Assembly (NCBI RefSeq): GCF_004345825.1 | Contig: NZ_SLXM01000002.1 | Coordinates: forward strand, 1 to 64,000 | From: Tenacibaculum skagerrakense | GTDB lineage: Bacteria > Bacteroidota > Bacteroidia > Flavobacteriales > Flavobacteriaceae | Reading direction: 5' to 3' | DNA length: 64,000 bases | Part shown: piece by piece, positions 9,753 through 18,029 of the stretch | How the letters are laid out: every line of letters starts with the position of its first letter | Position numbering within the stretch: position 1 is the first letter of the stretch | Notes under the pieces: generated by a model | Database searches by the model: none | Told to the model about the DNA's origin: nothing | Seen by the model: only the letters and a program-made list of their open reading frames with translations | Position numbers and translations under genes: made by a program

Positions 9753-10364
9753 TTAAAATAAGTCATTTAAAGAAATTATGACTTTTTTATAAACATTAAA
9801 ACTCAAAATTTTTCCTTCGTTAGTTCTTTTAATAAAAATTAAACCAAGATACTCTAGATGATTTATAATATTCCATATTGTAGTATTGTAAGTATCATTT
9901 TTAAAAACATATTTATAAATTAAATCTCTTCGTTTGTACTTAATTATGCCTTTTAAAACCTCTAATTCTATTGGAAGTAATTCTTTCCAAACTTTGTTTT
10001 GAATTGCGTACTCGGTATTATATTGGTTTACTTTGTAAAGTTTATCCTTTTCATTTAGAAGTACTTTATACTCATTACAAACGTTACAAATTCTATTGAA
10101 ATTATTTATAACATATTCAAAGTTCACTCTAGTTTTTACTGAATATTTCCTTACCTGATTACACTTTTTACATTTATCAAATATTATTTCACAATAAGAA
10201 TAACTTTTAACAATTTGAATAAGTAATGTAATATTAATATCAAAATGTTTACTTATTTTCAAATTAGTATTACTAAACTCCCCATTATTATACTCCCAGT
10301 ATTTTTCAATAATACTCGTAGTAATTTTATCAATATCATCAGTAATATGTATGTTGTACTCCAT
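9753..10364 (-). CDS. Hypothetical protein with two CxxC motifs
   Basis: About 203 residues from the ATG at 10364. A longer frame reaches 10397, but that start would fall inside the palindrome of the intergenic region, so I prefer MEYNIHITDD. The centre carries CKKC and, about 35 residues later, CNVC, a likely zinc ribbon. The C-terminal third (VLKGIIKYKRR...TTIWNIINHLEYLGLIFIKR) reads like a winged-helix fold. It is therefore perhaps a DNA-binding accessory protein (inference only). It is Lys/Asn/Ile-rich, is transcribed divergently from the XRE regulator, and lies in the mobile island. I do not recognise the family. Confidence 0.6.
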   Translation of the reverse strand: MEYNIHITDDIDKITTSIIEKYWEYNNGEFSNTNLKISKHFDINITLLIQIVKSYSYCEIIFDKCKKCNQVRKYSVKTRVNFEYVINNFNRICNVCNEYKVLLNEKDKLYKVNQYNTEYAIQNKVWKELLPIELEVLKGIIKYKRRDLIYKYVFKNDTYNTTIWNIINHLEYLGLIFIKRTNEGKILSFNVYKKVIISLNDLF

Positions 10365-10390
10365 TTTATTTTGACGAGTATATACAAATA

Positions 10391-10422
10391 TAGGCATATT
10401 TGCTTATAGGCTTATATGCCTA
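10391..10422. promoter_or_regulatory. Inverted repeat in the divergent promoter region (candidate operator)
   Basis: Arms taggcata (10391-10398) and tatgccta (10415-10422) are perfect inverted repeats of 8 bp separated by 16 bp. An internal ataggc repeat (10406-10411) adds a direct-repeat element. The site sits between the divergent CxxC gene and the XRE regulator, 20 bp before the regulator start, as expected for autoregulation. Binding is inferred. Confidence 0.5.
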
Positions 10423-10441
10423 AAAAAAGAATTTAGCCCTA

Positions 10442-10669
10442 ATGATAGTTAGGGACGAGAAATACATTATAGAATTTGGTAAAAACTTGAGGAAGTTAAG
10501 AAAGAGTAAAAATATAACTCAAGAAAAATTAGCATTTTCTATTGGAATTGAAATATCTCAAATAAGCAGAATAGAAAGAGGTATAGTTAATACATCTATT
10601 TCAACTGTTAAAGCCATTTCTGATTCACTTAAAATAGATATCAAGGAACTTTTTGACTTCGAATACTAA
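10442..10669 (+). CDS. XRE/Cro-CI family helix-turn-helix regulator
   Basis: 75 residues, essentially a single HTH_3 domain. Residues 14-70 contain the family pattern LRKLRKSKNITQEKLA...SISQIS-type recognition helix and IERG. There is no additional sensor domain, as is usual for small regulators on mobile elements. It is divergent from the CxxC gene across a 77-bp region with an inverted repeat, and upstream of the three recombinases on the same strand. It may control them and itself (inference). Confidence 0.85.
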   Translation: MIVRDEKYIIEFGKNLRKLRKSKNITQEKLAFSIGIEISQISRIERGIVNTSISTVKAISDSLKIDIKELFDFEY

Positions 10670-10760
10670 TTTCTAAGCTATTTTTTTTAGGTAAATCTTT
10701 ATTGAATTATTTATTAATTCATCAAATAAAACTCATGTTTTTTTCTTTTTTTTGATGTAT

Positions 10761-10786
10761 AGGTATATCAAAATTTAGATATACCT
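10761..10786. promoter_or_regulatory. Perfect 9-bp inverted repeat upstream of the recombinase trio
   Basis: Arms aggtatatc (10761-10769) and gatatacct (10778-10786) flank an 8-nt spacer, 86 bp before the first recombinase start. No T-run follows on either strand close enough for a terminator. It may be an operator for the XRE protein or a recombinase binding site at the left end of the element; the sequence alone cannot decide. Confidence 0.45.
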
Positions 10787-10872
10787 CTCTGGAAAACAAA
10801 TGGTTATGTTTTGTTTTTGTATGTAAATTATTATCTTAGTAGTTAAAATTTACACGTAAAGAAACGATAATC

Positions 10873-12138
10873 ATGCAAAAGAAGATTTTGAAGTTTAATC
10901 TATTAATTATAAATGCGAAAAAATACCTTAGAAAGGAACTTCATTATTCATTTTCTACAGCTCAGACATATACTTTTGTTTGGAAACAATTAGGGAAGTT
11001 TATGTTTGATAATGGTCATTATGATTACAATGATAGTATTGGTGAAAAATTTTTGAGGTTTAAGTTTGGCGAAAGTAAATGGGATAACTTAAAACGTGAT
11101 CAGAGAACCTTTTTTAATGGGATTAAAATGATAGGTGATTTTCAAAAAACAAACAAAATAAATTTTCCAGAAAAAAAGTCTAAATATCCATTAAAATTTG
11201 AAGGAGATATAGGAACAATAATGTTAGAGTTTTTAAAAGATAAAGAAAAATCAAACCCTTCAAGATGCACATATAATTCTTATCAACGTTCACTATTTAC
11301 ATTAAGTGCATACTGTAACAAAAAAGGTGTTATTAAAATAGAGAATATTGATTTAGCTCTAATTTTGAATTTCATTCAAGATGTAAAATTAGAAAAAACA
11401 GCAATATCAATATTGATAACGGCTTTAAGGAGTTTTACCAAATTCCTTTATGATAAGAATTATATAAACTATAATTATTCAAAGAAAATACCAAGCTATA
11501 AACTTGTTAATCAACCTAAACTTCCTTCAAATTATTCTGAGGACGAAATTGAAAAGCTTATAAATTCTATCAACAGAGCTAGTTCTATAGGGAAACGGAA
11601 TTATGTAATAGTATTACTGGCAGCCAGATTAGGTTTAAGGGCATCAGATATAAGTAGACTAAGGTTTGAGCATTTACAATGGGAAACTAATAGGATTATT
11701 TTCCAACAACATAAAACTGGAAAACAGCTAATACTACCTTTGCTTTCGGATATAGGGAATGCTATAATTGATTACTTAAAGCATGGAAGACCAATCTCAG
11801 AAGAACCTTATATTTTACTTACAGCTAGACCTCCTTATGGTAGATTTACTACCTCTAACGTTGTTACTCATGTAGTCCAAAGAGCTATGTACAAAGCACG
11901 AATAAATACGAGTGGTAGGAGATATGGTCCTCATTCACTGAGGCATAGTCTTGGACTTCGGCTATTAGAGAAAAACACTGTTTTACCAGTAATTTCAGAA
12001 GTGTTAGGTCATAAAGACACGAAAAGCACAAGATACTATCTAAGAATAGATTTAAAATCACTACAACAGTGTATTCTAGATGTACCAAAAGTAACAGAGG
12101 GGTTTTACAATCAGGAAGGAGGTAAATTCTATGGTTGA
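10873..12138 (+). CDS. Tyrosine recombinase, first of trio (RitA-like)
   Basis: 421 residues: an N-terminal SAM-like core-binding region (about 10-200) and a phage-integrase catalytic domain (about 215-400). The catalytic set is visible: Arg in GLRASDIS (about 254), Lys in HKTGKQL, HSLRH (about 355), His in LGHKDTKST and the nucleophile Tyr in RYYLRID (about 388). Its stop overlaps the start of the next recombinase by 8 bp. Three consecutive overlapping tyrosine recombinases define recombinase-in-trio elements; Tn554-type tnpAB is a looser alternative. An N-terminal extension before the core-binding fold fits RitA. Confidence 0.9.
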   Translation: MQKKILKFNLLIINAKKYLRKELHYSFSTAQTYTFVWKQLGKFMFDNGHYDYNDSIGEKFLRFKFGESKWDNLKRDQRTFFNGIKMIGDFQKTNKINFPEKKSKYPLKFEGDIGTIMLEFLKDKEKSNPSRCTYNSYQRSLFTLSAYCNKKGVIKIENIDLALILNFIQDVKLEKTAISILITALRSFTKFLYDKNYINYNYSKKIPSYKLVNQPKLPSNYSEDEIEKLINSINRASSIGKRNYVIVLLAARLGLRASDISRLRFEHLQWETNRIIFQQHKTGKQLILPLLSDIGNAIIDYLKHGRPISEEPYILLTARPPYGRFTTSNVVTHVVQRAMYKARINTSGRRYGPHSLRHSLGLRLLEKNTVLPVISEVLGHKDTKSTRYYLRIDLKSLQQCILDVPKVTEGFYNQEGGKFYG

Positions 12139-13108
12139 AAATTTTCATAGCATATACGCTGAGTATTTGAAACAGTTTCTAAGTTTTAAGCGTAAGCTTG
12201 GTTTCAAGTTTAAGGAAGAAGCCTTTCATTTAAAAAAAATTGATGAGGCTGCTTTAGAAACTAACCAATCATCCTCAGGTATAACTAAATCTTTCGCAGA
12301 TATAATTACGAAGAAAAAACCAAATGAAGGTTTGCAATATCGACAACGCAGAATATCTATTTTAGCGATGTTTTCCTCTTATCTTAATGATATTGGAATA
12401 GATTCTTACATACCCAAAGTTCCTCCCTGTAAAAACAAGGAATATCTACCATTCATCTTTTCTCAAAATGAAATTAATACAATATTTAATGTATGTGATC
12501 AGTATAAATTAATAAAAAGACATCCATACAATAGTTTATTTATTATGCCAGTATTCCTTAGGTTACTATACGCAACAGGAATAAGATTTGGAGAAGCTTT
12601 AAACTTAAAAGATACAGACGTTAATCTCGATGATAATTATTTATTAATTAAAGATTCAAAAAATGGAAAAGAAAGAATTATTCCAATTTCTTATTCTTTA
12701 TCAGACGTATTAAAAGAGTATCTATGGTTTAGAAATTATCTTCCTAAAAACAAAGAAAACTATTTTTTTATCGGTATTGGTGGAAGTAAATGTAGCCAAA
12801 ATGTAAGATATTGGTTCAAAAAAATTCTTGAGCGTTCAAATATTCAATATTTAGGTAAAAATAAAGGGCCCAGAGTTCATGATTTAAGACATACTTTTGC
12901 CGTGAATTCTTTAGTTAAAATGGTAGAAGCTGGTTTAGATTTGTATGTTTCATTACCCATATTATCTACCTATTTAGGCCATCAATCTATTAAAGCTACA
13001 AACAGATATGTAAGATTAACTTCTACGTTATTTCCAGATTTAATGAATGATATTGATTATTCCTTAATTGATGTGTTTCCTAAATTCAAAAATTATGAAC
13101 CCAACTGA
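12131..13108 (+). CDS. Tyrosine recombinase, second of trio (RitB-like)
   Basis: 325 residues with an N-terminal core-binding region and a C-terminal integrase domain. Catalytic residues: Arg in ATGIRFGEAL (about 148), Lys in SKNGKER, HDLRH (about 251), His in LGHQSIKAT and Tyr in NRYVRL (about 291). The ATG overlaps the end of the first recombinase by 8 bp, implying translational coupling. Product function is inferred from family; transposition of the trio is expected to need more than one member. Confidence 0.9.
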   Translation: MVENFHSIYAEYLKQFLSFKRKLGFKFKEEAFHLKKIDEAALETNQSSSGITKSFADIITKKKPNEGLQYRQRRISILAMFSSYLNDIGIDSYIPKVPPCKNKEYLPFIFSQNEINTIFNVCDQYKLIKRHPYNSLFIMPVFLRLLYATGIRFGEALNLKDTDVNLDDNYLLIKDSKNGKERIIPISYSLSDVLKEYLWFRNYLPKNKENYFFIGIGGSKCSQNVRYWFKKILERSNIQYLGKNKGPRVHDLRHTFAVNSLVKMVEAGLDLYVSLPILSTYLGHQSIKATNRYVRLTSTLFPDLMNDIDYSLIDVFPKFKNYEPN

Positions 13109-14108
13109 TTTCTCTAAATACATTTCAGACTTTTTATCAAACTATTTAACTGATGAGAGAGGAGCATCTATTAATACTATTAAAGCGTATAGAGATACTT
13201 TTGTTTTATTACTCCACTATATGGAGAAAGAGAGAAAAATAAAACTTAATAAATTAAAAATTAAAGATATAAATAAAGATACTATAATATCCTTTTTAAA
13301 TTGGCTAGAGTGTAATAGGAATTGTAGTATTTCAACTCTTAATTCACGTTTAGCTGCAATTCATTCATTTTATAAGTTTTTGCAGTACAGAGAGTTGGGA
13401 CATATTTATGATTGCCAAAAAATTCTTTCTATTAAGCAAAAGAGAAGCCCTCAACTTATAATGTCTTATTTAACAATTGAAGGGATTAAGTCATTATTAA
13501 AACAGCCCGACCTAAATACCAAGAAAGGAAGAAGGGATTTAGCTCTATTATCTTTAATGTATGACACTGGAGCAAGAGTTCAAGAAATTATAGATCTTAC
13601 ACCATCTATGATTAACCTTAATAACCCTCCTACTATAAAAATTATTGGTAAAGGAAATAAGTCTAGATTAGTTCCAATGATTAATGCACAAACCATGCAT
13701 CTTAAAAACTATATGGCAGCTTATCAATTGGATTCTCCTGTTAATTTATTACATCCTTTATTTACTAATAATAGAGGGGAAAAGTTAACGAGATCAGGTG
13801 TAAATTATATATTAAAGAAATATTTAACCAAAGCAAGAAGTCTAGAACCATCAATAATACCTGAAAATATATCTTGCCATTCAATTAGACATTCTAAAGC
13901 AATGCATTTGCTACAGTCAGGTGTCAATTTGGTTTATATCAGAGACATATTGGGTCATGTATCTATACAAACAACCGAAATTTACGCAAGAGCAGATTCT
14001 AAGTTTAAGCGTTTAGCTTTAGAAAAAGCATACTCTAAATTAACACCTGAGGAAGAACCTTTATGGCATAAAAATAAAAATCTAATAACTTGGTTGAAAA
14101 AATTCTAA
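13095..14108 (+). CDS. Tyrosine recombinase, third of trio (RitC-like)
   Basis: About 337 residues from the ATG at 13095 (MNPTDFSKY), which overlaps the preceding stop by 14 bp. An in-frame ATG at 13068 would add nine residues lacking family likeness. XerC/D-like layout: core-binding domain (about 1-100), then catalytic Arg in DTGARVQEI (about 156), Lys in GKGNKSR, HSIRH (about 262), His in LGHVSIQTT and Tyr in EIYARAD (about 297). All six active-site positions are present, so the protein should be active. Confidence 0.9.
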   Translation: MNPTDFSKYISDFLSNYLTDERGASINTIKAYRDTFVLLLHYMEKERKIKLNKLKIKDINKDTIISFLNWLECNRNCSISTLNSRLAAIHSFYKFLQYRELGHIYDCQKILSIKQKRSPQLIMSYLTIEGIKSLLKQPDLNTKKGRRDLALLSLMYDTGARVQEIIDLTPSMINLNNPPTIKIIGKGNKSRLVPMINAQTMHLKNYMAAYQLDSPVNLLHPLFTNNRGEKLTRSGVNYILKKYLTKARSLEPSIIPENISCHSIRHSKAMHLLQSGVNLVYIRDILGHVSIQTTEIYARADSKFKRLALEKAYSKLTPEEEPLWHKNKNLITWLKKF

Positions 14109-14186
14109 CAATTATTATGTAAAGTAAATTTTGATAAAGTTTGGTAATTATCTTATTTAAACAAGTTTTATACACATAATGTTTTA

Positions 14187-14222
14187 CTTTGCATAATGAA
14201 GCTTATGTAAAGCTTTGCATAA
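14187..14222. repeat. Repeated and inverted 10-bp motif at the right edge of the recombinase element
   Basis: The motif ctttgcataa occurs at 14187-14196 and again at 14213-14222. Between them ttatgtaaag (14203-14212) is its inverted copy with one mismatch. A compact direct plus inverted arrangement next to recombinase genes is what tyrosine-recombinase end sites look like. It lies directly before the radC fragment, so it probably marks the right end (inference). Confidence 0.5.
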
Positions 14223-14223
14223 A

Positions 14224-14385
14224 TGTCATAATCATCCTTCAGGAAAATTAACACCAAGTAATTCTGATATTGAGCTTACCAAACAAATAAAACAAGCAGG
14301 TGAAACGTTAAACATAAAATTGTTAGATCACCTAATAATTAGCAAAAAGAAGTATTTTAGCTTTGCAGATGAAGGAATGCTGTGA
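14224..14385 (+). pseudogene. radC: radC (JAB/MPN domain) 3' remnant
   Basis: Translation from 14224 gives C-HNHPSGKLTPSNSD, then an ELTKQIKQAGE segment, LLDHLIIS and FSFADEGML before a TGA at 14383. HNHPSG plus S-x2-D is the metal-binding JAMM motif of RadC-type proteins, and LDHLI...YSFADEG is their usual C-terminus. The upstream two thirds, including the catalytic Glu, are missing: in this frame a stop lies at 14197 and no homologous sequence precedes it. The break coincides with the ctttgcataa motif, suggesting truncation by insertion of the recombinase element. RadC-like genes are frequent passengers of mobile DNA. Confidence 0.8.
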
Positions 14386-14506
14386 GTTTTCTTTAAAGTC
14401 TAAAGTTGGAAGCGTAAAGATTAAAGCTTGAAGATGTCATTCGTTTGAAAAAATTTAATAAGGATTGAGGTTTCGACTTCGCTCAACCGCCATAATTTTT
14501 AGTTTT
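14386..14506. other. Non-coding stretch with a small imperfect hairpin
   Basis: No coding frame is seen between the radC remnant and the heptamer array. Positions 14465-14486 contain ttgag...ctcaa arms with an inner cga/tcg pair. It resembles small intergenic palindromes dispersed in flavobacterial genomes, but only one copy was noticed in this window. Confidence 0.3.
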
Positions 14507-14562
14507 GATAACTGATAACTGATAACTGATAACTGATAACTGATAACTGATAACTGATAACT
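14507..14562 (+). repeat. Heptanucleotide tandem repeat, 8 copies of GATAACT
   Basis: Eight perfect, uninterrupted copies of the 7-mer end six bases before the TTG start of the deacetylase-like gene. Slipped-strand changes in copy number would shift sequence in 7-bp steps inside its 5' untranslated region without touching the coding frame. Confidence 0.95.
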
Positions 14563-14568
14563 GAATAA

Positions 14569-15873
14569 TTGATACTAGTTTATACACATAAAATTACACC
14601 AAGAGTACGATATATATTCAAGCATATATTTACAAGGATATTATCTGTTGAAATAGACTTTACAACCAAAGTAGAGGAGTTTGTTGCTTTTAACGGACCA
14701 AAATTATCGTATACAAATGTAGCTTTGGGTAGTGAGTTTTTTATCAAAAGCACAGATTTATTATTTCAACAAGGTGTGAGCGATGTAGAAATCAGTGTGT
14801 CAGTTTGGGAAGATGTACCTTGTTTCTTTTTTCAAGGAACAAAGTCTACCATTCCATATGATATTTTTTCGGCTAGTTTTTATCTAATTACACGTTATGA
14901 AGAGCATTTGCCTCACATAAAAGATCAACACGGACGTTACACAGCCGATCAAAGTTTAGCTTATATAAATGGATTTTTAGAGAAACCTGTGGTTGATATT
15001 TGGGCGTACAAACTTAAAAAAGCATTAAAAGAACGATTCCCTGATTACGATTACCAGGAGCGAACTTATAAGTACATTTCTACTATAGATGTAGATAATG
15101 CATTTGCTTATAAACATAAGAGTGTAATTCGTTCAATAGGAGGTTTATTAAAAGATTTGTATAAGTTCAATATTTTTAATGTTATTGATCGATTAGCAGT
15201 TCGATTTAACTTACGAAAAGATCCTTTTAATACTTTTCAAGAGCTTATTAACTTAAAAAACACCTATAATGTTAGAACAATCTTTTTCTTTCTTATAGGA
15301 GATTATACTACATTCGACACCAATGTTTCTGCATCAAAATCAAAGTTTAGATTACTAATAAAAGATATGGTGGATTATGCTAGAGTAGGGTTGCATCCAT
15401 CTTATTATACAATGGATAATATCGATAAGTTAAAAGAAGAGAAACAACGATTAGAAGGAATTACGAATATGCCAATATTTCGATCTAGACAGCATTATTT
15501 ACGATTTTCGTTACCGAGTACTTATCAACAGTTAATTGATTTAGAAATCAAAGAAGATTATTCAATGGGCTATGCTAGTCATTCTGGATTTAGAGCTAGT
15601 ACATGTACACCTTTTTATTTCTATGATTTAGATTTTGAGATTCAAACACCCTTAAAAATATTTCCTTTTGCTTTAATGGACACCACTCTGAATGATTATA
15701 TGAAACTAACTCCAAAGCAATCTTTAGGTAAAATAAATGAACTCAAAAGAGAAGTCAAAAGAGTAAATGGAACGTTTATTACATTATTTCACAACGAAAG
15801 TTTAAGTAATTATTTACGTTGGAAAGGTTGGAGAAGAGTTTACGAATCAATGTTGAAAATAGCTACTAGCTAA
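14569..15873 (+). CDS. Polysaccharide deacetylase-like protein with DUF7033-type N-terminus
   Basis: 434 residues from a TTG; no ATG lies close upstream, and the start MILVYTHKITPR matches the family N-terminus as I know it. Residues 1-150 form the DUF7033-type module (ending ...IDGF-like FLEKPVVDIW). Residues 165-430 look like a NodB-related domain: STIDVDNAF provides the DxD metal site, HPSYYT a His, and SHSGFRAS and LFHNES later motifs. There is no signal peptide. It is translationally coupled (1-nt overlap TAATG) to a GNAT/FemAB-like gene. Together with the flippase and glycosyltransferase nearby it suggests modification of a surface polysaccharide (inference). Confidence 0.75.
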   Translation: MILVYTHKITPRVRYIFKHIFTRILSVEIDFTTKVEEFVAFNGPKLSYTNVALGSEFFIKSTDLLFQQGVSDVEISVSVWEDVPCFFFQGTKSTIPYDIFSASFYLITRYEEHLPHIKDQHGRYTADQSLAYINGFLEKPVVDIWAYKLKKALKERFPDYDYQERTYKYISTIDVDNAFAYKHKSVIRSIGGLLKDLYKFNIFNVIDRLAVRFNLRKDPFNTFQELINLKNTYNVRTIFFFLIGDYTTFDTNVSASKSKFRLLIKDMVDYARVGLHPSYYTMDNIDKLKEEKQRLEGITNMPIFRSRQHYLRFSLPSTYQQLIDLEIKEDYSMGYASHSGFRASTCTPFYFYDLDFEIQTPLKIFPFALMDTTLNDYMKLTPKQSLGKINELKREVKRVNGTFITLFHNESLSNYLRWKGWRRVYESMLKIATS

Positions 15874-16778
15874 TGATACGAATAGTTCCGAGACAACAAC
15901 TAGATGTAGAAAAGTACAATCACTGTATCGAAAACTCGTTACAATCAAATATTTTTGGTTTTTCTTGGTATTTAGACATTGTGGCAGATAACTGGAGTGT
16001 TCTAGTTTTAGATGATTACGATGCTGTAATGCCTGTTCCTTGGAGAAAAAAGTTTTTTATAAAATATACCTATCAACCTTTTTGGGTTATACAATTAGGA
16101 ATTTATTCTAAAGAGATTGTAGATGAGAATGAGTTTTTAATTGAGTTATTTAGTGAGTTTAAATATACAAGCTTACGAATGAATGCTTTGAATGCATTTA
16201 GTATGTTTAGTTCTTATCAAATTCAAAAAAAGCTACAGGTATTATCCTTAGAGAAATCTTATGAACAGTTACTATCTGGTTACAATCGTAATAGAAAAAG
16301 AGAATTAAAGAGAGCATTCAATGCTGATGTAAGTGAAAATTGGAATGATAATCCTAAGCGCTTAATAGAGCTCTTCGAAAAAAATGTAGGTAAGCGAGTT
16401 ACAAAAATTTCTTCCGACGATTATTTACGTTTATACAAATTAATGAATGTTTGTATTGAGAAAAGAGTAGGTGAGTTGTTAACAATTTATGATGGGCATA
16501 AAGAACTTATATCAGGAGCATTTTTTCTAAAACATAAAAACAGAATAACTGAACTTGTTTGTTCTTCAGATTTTAAGAATAGAAACAATGGTGCAAATAC
16601 GTTTTTAAACGATCGGGCTTTATTCAAGTACCAACGAAATTATGAATTGTTTGATTTTGGAGGTTCTTCAATGAAAAATATAGCTAAGTATTATTATAGT
16701 TTCGGAGCTAAAGATGAGTTCTATATGCAATTACACTGCAATAAACTTCCTAGATTATTACGCTTATTTAAGCGATAA
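15873..16778 (+). CDS. GNAT/FemAB-like acyltransferase
   Basis: 301 residues, no signal peptide. The central part (LLSGYNRNRKRELKRA...YLRLYKLMN...ELLTIYDGHKELISGAFFL) and the late FDFGGSSMKNIAKYYYSFGA motif match the acetyltransferase fold seen in FemAB/CelD-type proteins of polysaccharide clusters. The usual role is N- or O-acylation of a sugar or peptidoglycan precursor; the substrate here is unknown. The ATG overlaps the deacetylase stop by one base, so the two proteins are probably made together. The gene converges with the flippase gene and overlaps its 3' end by 15 bp. Confidence 0.7.
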   Translation: MIRIVPRQQLDVEKYNHCIENSLQSNIFGFSWYLDIVADNWSVLVLDDYDAVMPVPWRKKFFIKYTYQPFWVIQLGIYSKEIVDENEFLIELFSEFKYTSLRMNALNAFSMFSSYQIQKKLQVLSLEKSYEQLLSGYNRNRKRELKRAFNADVSENWNDNPKRLIELFEKNVGKRVTKISSDDYLRLYKLMNVCIEKRVGELLTIYDGHKELISGAFFLKHKNRITELVCSSDFKNRNNGANTFLNDRALFKYQRNYELFDFGGSSMKNIAKYYYSFGAKDEFYMQLHCNKLPRLLRLFKR

Positions 16779-18029
16779 TAGAAATTTCTTGTACAAGAAA
16801 TGAAAGCATACTAAGGTTGCAACTCCAGTCATCCACATTAAGCAAGCTGTTGTTATAGCGGCTCCTTTAATTCCGTATAAAGGAATTAATTGTTGGTTAG
16901 CAATATAATTAACTATAATAGCAACTGAGGTAATGTAAAAATTAACCTTTACCTGCCCGATAGAAGATAGTAAGTTTCCGTACAATCCTCTAAGCATGAG
17001 AATTCCGCAAATACCAACCGTTAGTATTAAAAAATTCTGATTGTATTTTGTGAAACTAGCATCAAAAAGAGCTAGAAAGAAGATTCCAGAAAAATAAAAA
17101 GTCAAACAAATAAGTAGGCTTATAAGTGTAAATAAAAGTAAGTAGCCTTTTATGTATTTTCTTATGTAATTAGCATTTCCTATTTTTTCAGTAAAGGCAA
17201 CAAAATCGGTTGTTATAAAAACACGAGGAAGAAAAAGTAAACTAAATGGAATTAGTGTAAGATAACGGTATATTGTAACTTGCTCAGGGTCTTTTAAAAT
17301 AGCACCAATTAATAAAATATCTATAGCAAAAAGCAACAGCGTAACCACATTAGATAATCCTCCAAAGAAGCCATATTTCCAAAATTCAAAATCAACAAAA
17401 TGAGGTTTTTGGTTTGTAGTAGTGTTAGCAAAAAGTTGTTGGTAAAAAAACAAACATGTTAGTAATGGTGTTAGTACAAAGGAAAAAGCATATCCAGTAG
17501 TTTTTCCATAAAAGCTTAAGCTAAAAACAGCAACTATTAAAATAACATTATAAGTAATTTCTAATAGCGCAAACCTTTTGTTTTGATGTTCTAAACGGGC
17601 TCTTACTTTAATAGTTTCAAAGAGAAATATAGGAACAAAAACTAATGAAAGTATGTATAAGTAGTTATTTATTTCGGTAGTTTGAAAGCTGTATAAATAA
17701 CTAAAAACTAGTACTAAAAGCGTCATTATAACTGAGCCAATAATACCGTTTCTAATAATATAATTTAGTAACTGTTTTTTTTCTTCGTCAGATTTTAATA
17801 AAGCTCCATATCGAATATAACTTTGATGCAATCCAAGTCCAACAAGCGGAGTTAAAAAAACAATAAAATTCCAGGCATATAAAACATTACCTAGTGGTTT
17901 TGGTTGCAATAATTGAAGTGCAATCCATGATGCTAGGAAAGAGAAAACCCTTGAAACTAAAGTAGCTAAGAAAATATAACTTCCAGCTCTTTTTATAAAA
18001 CTTGATATATAGGATATTAATGAATTCAA
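16764..18029 (-). CDS. Polysaccharide flippase (MOP superfamily, Wzx-like)
   Basis: 421 residues with about 12 hydrophobic segments spaced along the whole length (for example FLTPLVGLGLHQSYIRYGA after the first pair), the pattern of the polysaccharide transport/MATE-like exporters. The probable role is moving lipid-linked oligosaccharide across the inner membrane. Its start overlaps the end of the glycosyltransferase gene by 4 bp, so both belong to one minus-strand transcript. Confidence 0.85.
   Translation of the reverse strand: MNSLISYISSFIKRAGSYIFLATLVSRVFSFLASWIALQLLQPKPLGNVLYAWNFIVFLTPLVGLGLHQSYIRYGALLKSDEEKKQLLNYIIRNGIIGSVIMTLLVLVFSYLYSFQTTEINNYLYILSLVFVPIFLFETIKVRARLEHQNKRFALLEITYNVILIVAVFSLSFYGKTTGYAFSFVLTPLLTCLFFYQQLFANTTTNQKPHFVDFEFWKYGFFGGLSNVVTLLLFAIDILLIGAILKDPEQVTIYRYLTLIPFSLLFLPRVFITTDFVAFTEKIGNANYIRKYIKGYLLLFTLISLLICLTFYFSGIFFLALFDASFTKYNQNFLILTVGICGILMLRGLYGNLLSSIGQVKVNFYITSVAIIVNYIANQQLIPLYGIKGAAITTACLMWMTGVATLVCFHFLYKKFLLSLK

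Larger units (their letters stand above)
10873..14222 (+). mobile_element. Recombinase-in-trio (RIT-like) element; exact ends not determined
   Basis: Three full-length tyrosine recombinases with intact catalytic residues lie head to tail with 8- and 14-bp overlaps. On the right they are followed by a repeated ctttgcataa motif (14187-14222) and then immediately by a radC fragment without its 5' part. I looked for the reverse complement of the right end in 9495-10872 and did not find a convincing match. The limits given are therefore nominal, and the XRE and CxxC genes may or may not belong to the element. Confidence 0.65.

Noticed and set aside
10761..10786. Rho-independent terminator for the XRE gene
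   Set aside because: The stem is AT-rich and is followed by ctctgg rather than T residues; the T run lies on the wrong side for the plus strand.
9495..10872. Left terminal inverted repeat of the recombinase element
   Set aside because: Only weak AT-rich similarity to the reverse complement of 14110-14225 was found; I could not support a pair of ends.
14507..14562. CRISPR array
   Set aside because: The units are contiguous 7-mers without spacers, and no cas genes are nearby; it is a microsatellite.
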